Part shown: positions 1 to 10,180 of the stretch, one piece after another
Layout of the letters: each line of letters starts with the position of its first letter
How positions within the stretch are numbered: position 1 is the stretch's first letter
Assembly (NCBI GenBank): GCA_963575745.1
Contig: CAUYUJ010011237.1
Coordinates: forward strand, 399,112-463,111
Source of the DNA: Prorocentrum cordatum
Taxonomy: Eukaryota; Sar; Dinophyceae; Prorocentrales; Prorocentraceae
Reading direction: 5' to 3'
Length of the DNA stretch: 64,000 bases
Notes under the pieces: generated by a model
Told to the model about the DNA's origin: nothing
Database searches by the model: none
The model's input: the letters and a program-made list of their open reading frames with translations, nothing else
Made by a program: the position numbers and the translations under genes

Positions 1-1165
1 GGCCTGCGCCGCCAGCCCTCGAAAGTGGCGACAATATCACACTTCGCAGCCCCCCCGGGATGGCGAGGTCTCGTTTGGATCTGCGTGGGGCCCCCCTGAG
101 CTGCCCCGCCCAGCAGTCCTCGAAAGCGGCGCCAGTTTCACACTTCGAAGCTCCCAAGGGATGGCGATGCCCAATTTGGAGATTCCTCCCAGCTGCCTTC
201 AAACGTGGCGCTAGTTGCACACTTTGCAGCCCCCCCCCAGGGTAGCGAGGACCCGTTTGGATCTAAGTGGGACCTCACTGTGTTGGCACCCCTGCAGCCC
301 TCGAACGTGTCGACAGCTTCGCACTCCACAGCCCCCCCAAAGATGGCGAGGTCCCGTTTGGATTTGCGTGTGACCTTATTGCGCTGGCTCCCCCATCAGC
401 CCTCGAAAGTGGCGACAGTTTCACACTTCGCCCCCCCCCCCCCCCCCCCAAAGGGATGCCAGGTACGGTTGGATCTGCGTGGGACCCCATTGTGCTGGCT
501 TCCCCAGCAGCCCTCGGAAGTGGCGACAGTTTCGCACGTCACAGCCTCCCAGGGATAGCGAGGTCCCGTTTGGATCTGCGCGGGACCCCATTGTGTTGGC
601 CCCCCCAGCAGCCCTAGAAAGTGGCGACAGCTTCACACTTCGCAGCCCCCCCCCCGGGATGGCGAGATCCCGTTTGGATCTGCGTAGGACCCCACTGAAG
701 TGGCTCCCCTGCAGCCCTCGAACGTGTCGACAGTTTCACCTTTCGCAGCCCCCCCAAAGATGGCGAGGTCCCGTTTGGATTTGCGTGTGACCCGATTGTG
801 TTGGCCCCCCCAGCAGCCCTAGAAAGTGGCGACAGCTTCACACTTCGCAGCCCCCCCCCGGGATGGCGAGATCCCGTTTGGATCTGCGTAGGACCCCACT
901 GAAGTGGCTCCCCTGCAGCCCTCGAACGTGTCGACAGTTTCACAGTTCGCAGCCCCCCCAAAGATGGCGAGGTCCCGTTTGGATTTGCGTGTGACCCGAT
1001 TGTGATGGCTCCCCCAGCAGCCTTCGAAAATGGCGACAGCTTCACACTTCGCAGCCTCGCAGGGATGGCGGGGTTCCGTTTTGATCTACGTGGGATCCCA
1101 GTGTGTTGGCTCCCCTAGTGGCCCTCGAAAGTGTCGACAGTTTCACACTTCGCAGCCCCCCCAGG
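1..1165. repeat. ~103-bp satellite array, about 12 copies
   Basis: A head-to-tail array enters from the left edge. The landmark CAGCCCTCGAAAGTGGCGAC or a close variant recurs near 13, 117, 296, 398, 509, 609, 712, 811, 915, 1018 and 1119, so the period is about 100-111 bp. Each unit also holds a C-run, GGGATGGCGAGGTCCCGTTT and GATCTGCGTGGGACCCC. Open frames across it are by-products of the repeat. The array stops about 230 bp before the first NBAS-like exon. Confidence 0.9.
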
Positions 1166-1326
1166 GATGCGAGAGGAGAGAGCCGAGAGGAGAGCGGGGG
1201 AGAGGGGGAGAAGGAGGAGAAGGGAGTCGGCACCCCACTGCTCTATTCAAAACGAGAACCCAACCAACTGAGGGTTGGGAAGAGTCACGACGGGGGGTGG
1301 GGAGGAAGTAAGTGTTCCGCGCGGTT

Positions 1327-1347
1327 GCCCCAGCCTCGTTGGCTCAA
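1327..1347 (+). other. Possible spliced-leader relic upstream of the NBAS-like start
   Basis: Compared with the 21-nt core of the dinoflagellate spliced leader, 16 of 21 positions match and the last ten bases (TTGGCTCAAG) are identical. It lies 50 bp before the ATG at 1398. Such relics are known where trans-spliced mRNAs were reverse-transcribed and reinserted. The match is partial, so chance is possible, although orientation and position fit. Confidence 0.4.
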
Positions 1348-1397
1348 GCCACACTGGCTAGGGCGCCCGTGCAGAATCGCTTTTTGTGACTCGCGCG

Positions 1398-1865
1398 ATG
1401 GCTTGGGCGTCGCGATCGGTGAGGCTGCCCGACGAGGGCGGCTTGAAGGAGAGGATCCTGGCGGGCGGTTGCGGAGTCTCTGGCGACCCCACCGGCACCG
1501 TGCTGGCGCTGTGGCACGGCACCGTCGTCATCTGGTTCGGACCGCAGGAAGTCGGGAGTTTCTCGTACGCGTCGGCGGGCAGCACCGAAGGGCCGGAGCA
1601 CACCGTGCCGCTGGAGGTCGTGGTCGCGCGGCCGCTGCCTCCGGACGCACGCGCCGTGGCCGTGCTGCTCGCGCGGGGCGCTGTCAGCCTGCTGTCGTGC
1701 CACGTCGGGCGCGGCTCGGAGTTGGCGAGGATCGCAGACACGGGCGCGGTGGATCTGTGGCCCCTGGGGTCGGAAGGCCTGGCCCTCGTCTGCGAGGGGG
1801 GGGCCTTGTGGCACGTCGAGCTCGGCGAGCCGGATCCGCAGCCGCGGCCTCTATGCAAGGCCGAG
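1398..1865 (+). CDS. NBAS: NBAS/Sec39-like protein, exon 1 (N-terminal beta-propeller)
   Basis: The ATG at 1398 opens MAWASRSVRLPDEGG. Runs such as GTVLALWHGTVVIWF and AVLLARGAVSLLSC have the strand pattern of WD-like propeller blades, as expected at the N-terminus of NBAS. The frame stays open to 2081. A GAG|GTGGGT donor at 1865/1866 gives phase 0 and joins to the phase-0 acceptor at 5591; GTG at about 1947 or GTCGCG at 1964/1965 are equally in phase, so the 3' end is uncertain. About 150 residues of propeller expected from animal NBAS are missing between exons 1 and 2, so an exon may be undetected in the intron. Assignment rests on position before the clear Sec39 exon. Confidence 0.6.
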
Positions 1866-3699
1866 GTGGGTCTCGAAGAGAACGACGCCGTAACCGCCTC
1901 GGCAGCGAGCCGTGGCTCATCCAGGGCAACGCGCAGGCGACTGGAGGTGGCCAGCCTGCACCAGGTCGCGTGGCATAGCGTGCCGACCGGCGGCGACCAG
2001 GCTGAGCACAAGGTGGGCGGAGCACCCCGTGAAACCCCGGAATGCCGAAAACACATGGAATCGAGTTCGGTTCCATGGTGATGGCTGGGAGCACAAACGC
2101 ACGCGACAGTCTGAAGGTAGCACACAGGCACATCACAGCTCGTAAATCGAAGGTCTCTGCACACCGCTTCGCGGGGGGCACGGCTAGACAAGCCTTACGA
2201 CCCCGTGCGTTTCGAGGAGACGCAAACGGGCGAGGATGGGTGGTAGGCCCCGCTTCCGTACAGAACTACAACGAACACCGTCGCCAAATCGGGCGGCACT
2301 GACCTCACACACGACTTTCGGGGCCATCTTGGGGCGTTCTTGTCGGGGAAGCCTAAGACTCAAGTGCGCCAGAACTCGGGTTTGCCGGCGCTTTTTGGCG
2401 AGCGTGTCTTGAAGGTTGACAGTCCAGTTTTAGTGGGATGTCTGCAGCGGGAGCTCTCTTCAAATTTCATATGGGGTCTCCTAATTTTCATGACGGCCCC
2501 GTCAGGCCAACCCGAGTCCCCCAAACCCGAGTCTCACGTCTCCGCGATTTTGGGCCGCTCTCAGGCGATCTTAAGATCATATTGGAGCCTGTATGGGCCC
2601 CCTCTTTGTGCTCTTTGGGGCGAGCTTGGGCCATTTCGGGGCCCCAGAAGCACATAGGAGAGGAACTGGTGAGAAGGCCACCATCATGTCCCCTGATGTG
2701 TTTGAATGCTTTGGGCGTGTCGGGGGGGCGGCCTCGGCAGGCTCCGTGGCCCCCTGGAGCCGTATTGGGATCTCTTGAAAGTATGTTGGAGGTCATTGGG
2801 GAGGCCAGAATGGTTCACCTCGAGCCAGCTTGGAGCCATGTTGGCCCAAGCGCCTCCCGAGGATGTCCCCTAGATACCACAATCCTTCAAGCGCCTTGGG
2901 ATGTTCAATGGCTTTGGCTTTGGGCGAGGGGGCCGTCCTGGATTGGCGCTGCCGTCCTAGGGCCCGAACGGCCGCCTCTCGTGGAGCCATCTTGGGGCGA
3001 TCTTGGGGGCGTCTGAGACCATGCACGGGACCCCCCGGGGTCCCTTTGGTAATGATGGGGCCATCGCACGGCTGGGATCGAAGTTCGAGGCGAGGTTGGC
3101 CGTTTGGGGGTCCTCCTGGAAAGCTTTGGAGCGTTCTTGGGGGCCCAGTTCCTGGAGGACATGGCGCTTCCTCGGGGAATTGGCGACCCCCCTGGTGGTG
3201 GCTAGGGTAAACGCTCGGTGCAAGAAGACGGCGTCAGGCCTCGGAGGCCCATCGGAAGCGAAACGGCGAACTGGCAGAGAACGGTTGGCAATCGTTGTCT
3301 TATTCATTGTTTTGCCGATCGGCGCGGGCCCCCGCACCCTCCCTCCCCCCACCCATGGAGTAGATCTTGATTGTTCTTGGCGCCTGTTTTAAGCAGGTGG
3401 AATCTCCCCATCATGGACGCACTGTTGGAAACAGTCGCATTCAGCAGAGGTCCGGAGCCAGACCCCTCCCCTCCCCCCGTTCCGCCCAATGTCGAAACGC
3501 CGAATAAGAAAACGTGCACGTTGAGATAACGGCTCAGGTGGTTTGGGCATCTTGGGGTCTCCTTGGTACGCTCCGTGGCTACTTAACGAGTCGTCTCGGA
3601 TTGGTCCTGAGGCCTCTTGGAGGCACGCTGCAGGTCGCAGATCATGTTCAGCCAGATTTCGACTATAGTGAACCATCTTGAAGGCCATCTTGAGCTATA

Positions 3700-3895
3700 G
3701 TGCAAACCCATGCCAAGAAACACCTTGCTTGCCTCCAGGGTACCCTAGGTTTCTTGGGTTTCGATGGTTTCGCTATGGAACGCGTGTCGTCCCCACACCA
3801 AAAATCAATGTACGTCCTAGGGTCACAGGGTTGGGTGTCTTGTGGAAGGTTTCTGTTGGTCGAGCTCCTCCTGCATTCGATTAGATTGAGCCATA
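3700..3895 (+). repeat. Dispersed repeat, copy 1 (copy 2 at 48660-48860)
   Basis: Shares an extended, roughly 80% identical segment with 48660-48860. Landmarks common to both are GCCTCCAGGGT, CCCACACCAAA and TGTCTTGTGGAAGG, in the same order and spacing. Neither copy has a clear reading frame or terminal repeats. Confidence 0.75.
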
Positions 3896-4580
3896 TTGGA
3901 GGCCATCTTGGGCTACTCGAGGCCGCTCTTGGAGCCACCTGGGCCGCTCTGACCGCTCGCGGGGCTCCCCCGTCCAGACCCAGGGGAGGGGGCAAGGGGG
4001 AGGGGTAAACCCTTCCCTGAAGGGGATGAGGGAACAAGATGCTCTCTAGACCACCTACGTACCTGGCGCCTGCTTCACAGGACACAGAGCATCGCGCGAG
4101 ATTCGAGTTCGCAGTGAATCAAAATAAGAGTAGCGACAGGTCGCGCGGTGTCTTCCGTGCTGGTTCGGCGGTGTTTTGCGGTGTCAGCGGCATCCGGCTC
4201 GGCCTCTCCTCTGGGGGCGTGGGAAGACGCAACGATTCACGCCCACAGGCGGTGCATCCTCGTCTTCCTCTTCCTCCTCCTCCTGCTCCATCTTGGGCCT
4301 TTGCTCCAGGGGGTGGGGGCTTCCTTGACGCAGGTGGGGGCCGCGTGGCCTCTGGGCCGCTCCTGGGAGCCTCTCGCACTGTCTTGGAGGTCTCCTGGGC
4401 CGCCCTGGCGACCTCCGGGGCTCGTCTTGGGCCACCTCGGAGTCGTCTTTGGGGAAACGGCCGCTCGGACTTCCCCTACCCCCGATGGGCCTGCGCCCTC
4501 CCACCACAAGTCTGCGATGGGCGAAGGCTTGACGGCCGGTGCCGCCGACCCTGAAGACGACGACGCTAATCGCGACGAGG

Positions 4581-4735
4581 TAGGAGTAGGAGGAGGAGGA
4601 GGAGGAGGAGGAGGAGAAGAAGCAGGAGGAGGCGGAAGACGAGGCCCAGGAGGTGGAGGCGAGGGAGGAGGAGGAGGAGGAGGACGAGGAGCAGGAGGAG
4701 CAGGAGGAGCAGGAGGATGGTGGCGATCATGTGGA
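4581..4735. repeat. GGA-rich microsatellite
   Basis: Imperfect (GGA)n and (GCAGGA)n tract, purine on the plus strand. It generates long Gly/Glu frames that are not genes. Confidence 0.9.
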
Positions 4736-5191
4736 GGAGTATAAGGATGTGGAGTTAGAGGTTGATGGGGGGGGGCTGAGCACCGGGAGGGAGTACAGGG
4801 AGACGTGGGAGAGGGAGGCGACTTGGGGTGGGGGCCCTCTTGGACGCTCTCGAAGACCTGTTGGGGCACTTGGGATTGTTTTGGCATTTTTTCCAGCCCC
4901 CGAACCCTCAGGGGAGGATGCGTACCTGACCCCCCCCAACCCCCCCCACCCCCGACGGGGGAGGGATCAAAGGGCAGGGGCTTCCCTTCGATTCGATTAC
5001 GACATTGCTGGGTTTTTCTGTCGCTGACAGGCTTGATGGATGTCAGGGTCGGCGGATGTCGGTTAGGCCCCAGAAGGGTTGTGGCTTCTTGAACGACACC
5101 AACGGACACCGAGTCGAACGGATAAACCCCTCACACACGCCGACAGGGTCGGCGGATTTGAGGACCAGCATGGGAGGATTACAGAACGGAA

Positions 5192-5255
5192 GAGCTTCTC
5201 CTTCTCCTCCTCCGCCTCCTCTTCCTCCACCTCCTCCTCCTCCTCCTTCTCGTCG

Positions 5256-5303
<48 letters not shown>

Positions 5304-5321
5304 GCATCAGCATCAGCATCG

Positions 5322-5394
<73 letters not shown>

Positions 5395-5398
5395 CTTC
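5192..5398. repeat. CTC tract followed by a ~145-bp CAT microsatellite
   Basis: 5192-5252 is (CTC)n-like. From 5253 to 5398 the sequence is nearly uninterrupted (CAT)n with a few CAG and CGT interruptions near 5302-5320. It lies about 200 bp before exon 2. Confidence 0.95.
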
Positions 5399-5590
5399 AT
5401 ATTTTTCCTCCTTCCTCCCTCCTCTGGGGAGAAGCGGGGGCGACGGCGTGCTTGAATCAGTACGTGTCTGTGCCAATGGCGTTGAGCGACAATGATGATT
5501 AACACTTGAGCTGGATGCACACAATCAAAGTGCGCGTCCATGAGATCAGCCTCTTGGCAATTGTCGCGTGGTCCTTCTGGACAGCTCAAG

Positions 5591-5939
5591 GTGGTGGTCG
5601 CCGTGGCAGGCATGGCGGCCGATGCCAGCGCGGTGGTGCAGATCTCGCAGCTGGTGGGTACCGTAATTGTGGACCTCGCCGAATTGCCGATCGAGCCGCT
5701 GGCGCCAGCCGCCACGCAGGTGAATCCAGGCCGAGGCACCAGAGGCCCTGCAGGACGGCAGTCGTGCCAGGCCGTCTCTCTGGCGCTGCTGAGCTCCGGC
5801 GACACGCTGTGCGCGTTGCTCGCTGAGGGCAGCGTCGTCGTGTTCTCCTGCCTGGGCGAGCCGCGGCGGTGGGCCGAGGCGGCGCGGCTCTCGCCTGCGC
5901 GCGTGAGCGGCCTGAGGATGTGTGCAGCAGCGGGCACTG
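5591..5939 (+). CDS. NBAS: NBAS/Sec39-like protein, exon 2 (beta-propeller blade)
   Basis: In frame from an AAG|GTGGTG acceptor. The segment SLALLSSGDTLCALLAEGS followed by VVVFSCL has the 'SPDG-hLLA-h-h-G-h-h-hW' rhythm of a propeller blade and corresponds to a blade of the NBAS N-terminal domain. A GT donor at 5940 gives phase 1, which fits the acceptor at 6127/6128. Upstream bases in the same frame (from 5540) are probably intron. Assignment follows from the chain of phases leading to exon 4. Confidence 0.6.
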
Positions 5940-6127
5940 GTCTTAGAGCTCCCTGATCCATCCTCTGGGGCTCAACCAGACTGCTGATCCGCCCGATCTG
6001 CAGAGCAGCCGCCGTCGGGGCTTCGACCAGGCCCTTGATCAGCAGGACGATCTGGAATGAATCGGGCCTGCTAGGTGATAGGGCCCGTGCCTGGAAGGGG
6101 ATCAGCTGAGATCGGGGGGGGTCTGAG

Positions 6128-6333
6128 GGCTCGACCTGGCGCTCCTGGACGAGGAGGACGGCTCCGAGGCGGCGGAGGTCGCCAGTGCACCCCTGCTCCT
6201 GCAGGCCTGGGAGGACGACACGGTGTCGCTGATGTTTCCATGCGCCAGCGGCGCCGGCATGGAGCGGCCGCGCTCGCTCGAGGCCGTCGCCCTGACGCTG
6301 CCCGGCCTGGAGCTGGCAGAGGATCGCGTACGC
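6128..6333 (+). CDS. NBAS: NBAS/Sec39-like protein, exon 3
   Basis: The acceptor GAG|GGC at 6127/6128 completes the phase-1 codon left by exon 2. The translation includes DLALLDEEDG, LLLQAWEDDTVSLMFPCAS and LEAVALTLPGLELAEDR. This resembles the last propeller strands of NBAS before its helical Sec39 solenoid. It ends at a good GTAAGA donor at 6334 in phase 0. The intron that follows (6334-6494) is only 161 bp and ends AG|GAG. Confidence 0.7.
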
Positions 6334-6494
6334 GTAAGAGTGCCCTTTTGCCAGAGTGGCCTTTGGTGCGGGCCCACATGGGTCCCTCCGGCATTGGCTC
6401 GCGCGCTCGGATGTGCCTTCCCCACGGCCCGCTAAAGCCGCACACCACAGGTCACTCTTGCCTATGTAGGGTCACTCTTGCGCGTAGCCGAGAG

Positions 6495-9419
6495 GAGCCC
6501 TACAGGCCGCTGGACGTCGGCAGCGGGGGGTGCGTCCTGGGCGTCGGCTCGGCCGGGCGGCGCCTGGTTTTCGCCGCGCAGGCCGGCGACGGCGCCAGGT
6601 CCGCCATCGAGCTGCTCTCGCGCGCGGGTCCCGCGGCGGCGGCGTCCGGCGGCGCGGAGGGCGGGCGCGCCCACGCGATGGGCCTGCAGTGCTACCGAGA
6701 GCTGCTCGCGGTGCGCAGCGTGCCCGAGTTCGCGGAGCGGGCGCTGAGCCTCGAGCTGATGGCCCCGCGCGCGGGCGCGGGCGCGGACGGGGCGGCGCTT
6801 GGGTGCGAGCAGCTGAGGCGGTTGCTGGAGGTAGCGGAGGCACGACTGTCGTGGGTGCTGGAGGCGTGCGGGGCACGCGACGGCGGCGGCTGCCCAGCAC
6901 TGGCGGCGCCCGCCGCAGCAGAGGGCGGTGCGGACGGCTGGGATGACCTCGATCTCGGCGATGATTTGCAGCCAGCTGCTCCTCAGCCAGAGGCCCAGGA
7001 GGGCGGCGGAGGCTGGGGAGACATGGACCTCGACGAGGAGCTGCCAGCGGATCTGGCAGCGGAGGTCGTGGAGGCCGCCACTGGGCCAGGACATTCCAGG
7101 CTGTCGGCGGCGCGGGTGCAGCATCTGCAGGCTCTGCTGAGCAAGGCCCAGCTGCAGCTGCGTCGCCTGGACGTTTACCGGCGCATGCAAGACACGGCGA
7201 CTGCTGGCACCGACAGGGCATCCCTCTCGTGGGCCACCTTGCGAGACGTGGGGGACGACGATGCTTCGCTGGTGCAGTTGGCCAGGCGGGTGGCGGCGGA
7301 GAAGTGCGCGCCCGCGCTGGAGGCGCTCTTCACTGCCGAGCGAGGTGCTCTGATGCCGCGCTGGGAGGAGGTGCTGGCCGCCGTGCCCGAAACGGCACGG
7401 GCTGCGGAGCTGCGCCGGGTGCTGCCAGCGCCACCATCTTGCCAGGCCAGCACAGTGCTCCGCGTGGCGGGCGGCGGCGCTTCCTGGTACGTGGCCAGGG
7501 CCAGGCAGATCGTGCAGCGGACCGGCCTCTGCAGCCTGGCCCTGGACCTGCTGCGGCACGGCATCTTCGTGATGGTCACGGGCCAGTGGCCGCAGGCCGC
7601 GGACGACGGCGCCGTGGGCCTGCCGTGCGCTGACGCCGAGGCGGCAGGCGCCCCCACGGGGCTGCCTCGGCTCTGCGGTATGTTCCGCCTCTGCGCCGAG
7701 TACAGCATGTACTGCGACGCGTCGCTTGGGGATCTGGCCATCGACCCTGCCAGCGAGCCAGCCGCGATTGCGCTCGAGAGGCTGCTAAGCTTCGACTCGT
7801 TCGTCCAGCTGGAGCCAGCGGCGCGCTGTGCCCTTGCGCTGCGGCGGAGCGTTGCGGCGACGGTGGTCGAAGATGTGAAGGCATGGGTTCAGCAGGTCTC
7901 GGTGGAGCACTGTGGGCTGGGCCCACTGATTGCCGATGACAGCTCCGTGCTGTGCGGTGGACTCGAAGCCACGGCGCTGGCAGCTGTGAGCGGAGAGCAA
8001 GTCGAGGAGACGGTTGCGAAGGCTTTGCTGCGCTTGCTCAGCACCAACGGCTGGGACCCGGGCACCTTCGCCATCGTGGCCGAGGTGGTGCAGGGATCGA
8101 GCCCGGATAAGCCGCCTACGCAGCGCATTTTGAAGGACGAGTTGCGGTTGCTCGAGTTCATCTTTAACGCAGTGTACAGCGACGATCAGCGGTGCCATGC
8201 CATGGACATCTACAATAGCGTGGACGCGATGTTCTGCTGCATCCCCAAGAGCGACGCCAACGTGGCAACGCAGGACAGCCAGAGGTGGGCCGAGCTGCAG
8301 CTGCTGGCCGACGAGCTCGAGGGGCACCTAAACTGCGTACAGCTGCTTCACAAGCACAGCATCGGACTCTCGTTGAGTTTCTTGGACCTCCGCCGTGGCT
8401 GCTCCAACGAGCCCATGGCCATCCGCTCACTCTGGAACCTCTTTCGTGTGCTAGGCGCTCGCTACCGGCCGGCATTGTTCTGGCGCGATTTCTTTAAGGA
8501 TATCGCTTACCTGGAAAAAAACGCATTCGCCGCCGTATCCTCGCATGCAGTGTGCGAGATGTTGGCGAGGTGCCTTGTAGAGCAGGAGCACTTTGAGGTC
8601 ATGACGGCGTCCACTGCAGAATGGTTGACGCAGTCAAGTGCTGAGAGGGTCGCTGGATCCTTGGTGGCGCTCGCACAGGAGCTGGTCAACTCGAGCCCTT
8701 CTCTGAAGCATGCCTCGCTGGAAAAAGCGCGCCGGATCCTGCGGTGCGTGCCCGCCGGTGTGGACCAGCAAGTCTCCGATTGTGTGCAGAGGGAGATGGA
8801 CTTCATCAAGGCGTGCGAGATGCTGCACGACCTAGTGCGCCTGAAGCCGCGGCACGCTCTGCTCGACCTTGGGCGCAAGGGCATCGCGAGCCTGGCGCAG
8901 GTCACCTCGGCCGTGTCCGCGCACGCGCAACAGGGGTTCTCCGCGGTGCGTCCGGCAGGCGCGCCAGCAAGACCGCAGGCCGGGGACGTGGCCGCGCCAG
9001 GCTGCGGAGCCGCCTTGGACGGAGCGGGCGGGGCCAGCACTGGCTTCCGGATCGATAGCCCACTGCAGCTGCGCCTGCAGCTGCAGCTTCCCCTGCGAGT
9101 GGTCACGGACCTGCTGGAGTTCAACCCGCCAGTGCTCTTGGAGTCCGAGGTGCTCCACACGTTCTGTGCGCTGCTGGGCCTCTCTCCCGCCACGCCCGCC
9201 TGGGCTGAGGTGATGGCCATGTGTGGCGCCGCGAACTTGCTGTGCGGCGTGAAGGGCGAGGCGTTCGCCGTCACCGAGAAGCTGCTGGCCAACTCCCACC
9301 CGTCGGCGTGGAAGCTGGCGCTGGCACTGACGTCGACCGAGACCTCTGGCGGCGCCGGCGCCGACCCGGACGGCGGCTCGGATCTGCTTGCCGACGCAGC
9401 CAAGGTCTGCCCGCCAGAG
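6495..9419 (+). CDS. NBAS: NBAS/Sec39-like protein, exon 4: Sec39 domain
   Basis: This exon holds most of the Sec39 helical domain. Recognisable blocks, in the order seen in animal and plant NBAS, are: LSWVLEACG; ALEALFTAERGALMPRWEEV followed by PETARAAELRRVLP; SWYVARARQI then LALDLLRHGI; EYSMYCDASLGDL; ELQLLADELEGHLNCVQLL; LFWRDFFKDIAYLEKNAF; and a terminal NSHPSAWKLALALTS and CPPE. NBAS binds ZW10 and RINT1 in the NRZ/Dsl1 complex, which captures COPI vesicles at the ER. Two acidic tryptophan modules, GWDDLDLGDDL and GWGDMDLDEEL (about 6940-7050), interrupt the domain and resemble the modules massed in exon 6, which ties the two exons together. The GTCGAG donor at 9420 is phase 0. The bases from 6075 to 6494 in this frame are intron and overlap exon 3. 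Confidence in the family is high; the exact ends are inferred. Confidence 0.88.
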
Positions 9420-9623
9420 GTCGAGGGAAGAAGCACGGGGGCCATGACCAAGATGTCGCGGGATCTTGGCTGTGCCGATCTTGGTCATGATCTGAGTCGG
9501 CCGTCGCCGAGTCGCGAGGATGATCTTCGAAGTGACGTCGACCAAGATCGACGGTGACCAAGGTCGGCACGACGCTTCCGCGGTCAGTCCTGTTCATGGC
9601 CCCCGCCTCTTCTTCCTCCAGAG

Positions 9624-9809
9624 GAGCTGCCGCAGCTGCTGGCGAGCTTCAGCCCGCGCCCGCCCCCAGCAGAAGTTCGGGACGCCTCCGCGGAGCAGGC
9701 CGCCCCGCTGCAGGACGGCAGCCCGGTGGAGGCCCGCGGCTATGCTCAGGAAGGCGGCGGCGCCACGTCCTTGGGCTGCCTCGTCCAGCGGAGCCTGGGG
9801 CTGGTGCAG
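9624..9809 (+). CDS. NBAS: NBAS/Sec39-like protein, exon 5
   Basis: A pyrimidine-rich acceptor ending CCAGAG|GAG starts the exon in phase 0, so the junction reads CPPE-ELPQLLASFSP. In animal NBAS the same place has a CPP motif followed by a LLAAS-like helix, which supports this splice. The exon continues as a Pro/Ala linker and then LGCLVQRSLGLVQ. A GC donor (CAG|GCAGAG) at 9810 keeps phase 0 and matches the acceptor at 10180/10181. GC donors are common in dinoflagellates. Confidence 0.75.
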
Positions 9810-10180
9810 GCAGAGTTCGGCAGCAAGTCACGGGAGTCTCGTATACAGCCAAGACGCTGAAATGAGGAGCAGTTTGGGTTCGAAAGGGAGTCGATGATCT
9901 TTGGGTCCTTCCATGGCTGCTCCTCTAGCCCTCCTCGTGCACGCAGGGGGGCCAGACAGGGGCTTCGTTCCACATGCATCGTTCCTTGTTTCATCAGCCT
10001 GACTGCACCCTCGTAGTTCCGTCTGTGGAGTGGGTTAGCGTCGATTAACGTCCTGTAGTCGATGAGATGGCACCGATTAGCGTCGATCAGCATCGAGTAG
10101 CGTCGATTTAGCGTCGACTAGCGTCCATTCTCAAGAGCCAACAAGATGGTATGGGAGGCTCCCGTGGGTTGCCGCAGAAG

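Larger units (their letters stand above)
1866..5590 (+). other. Intron 1, repeat-rich, no gene seen
   Basis: No convincing coding sequence. From 2300 to 3650 the DNA is GC-rich with scattered TCTTGGGG-type words. A dispersed repeat lies at 3700-3895, a GGA tract at 4581-4735, and CTC and CAT microsatellites at 5192-5398. Long frames over the last three code only poly-Glu, poly-His, poly-Asp or poly-Met and are artefacts. Confidence 0.6.

Noticed and set aside
3880-3900. TTGAGCCA as a spliced-leader fragment on minus
   Set aside because: Only eight bases match and the rest of the leader is absent; part of a dispersed repeat.
5005-5961. Poly-His, poly-Asp, poly-Ser and poly-Met frames
   Set aside because: All read the CAT microsatellite in different phases.
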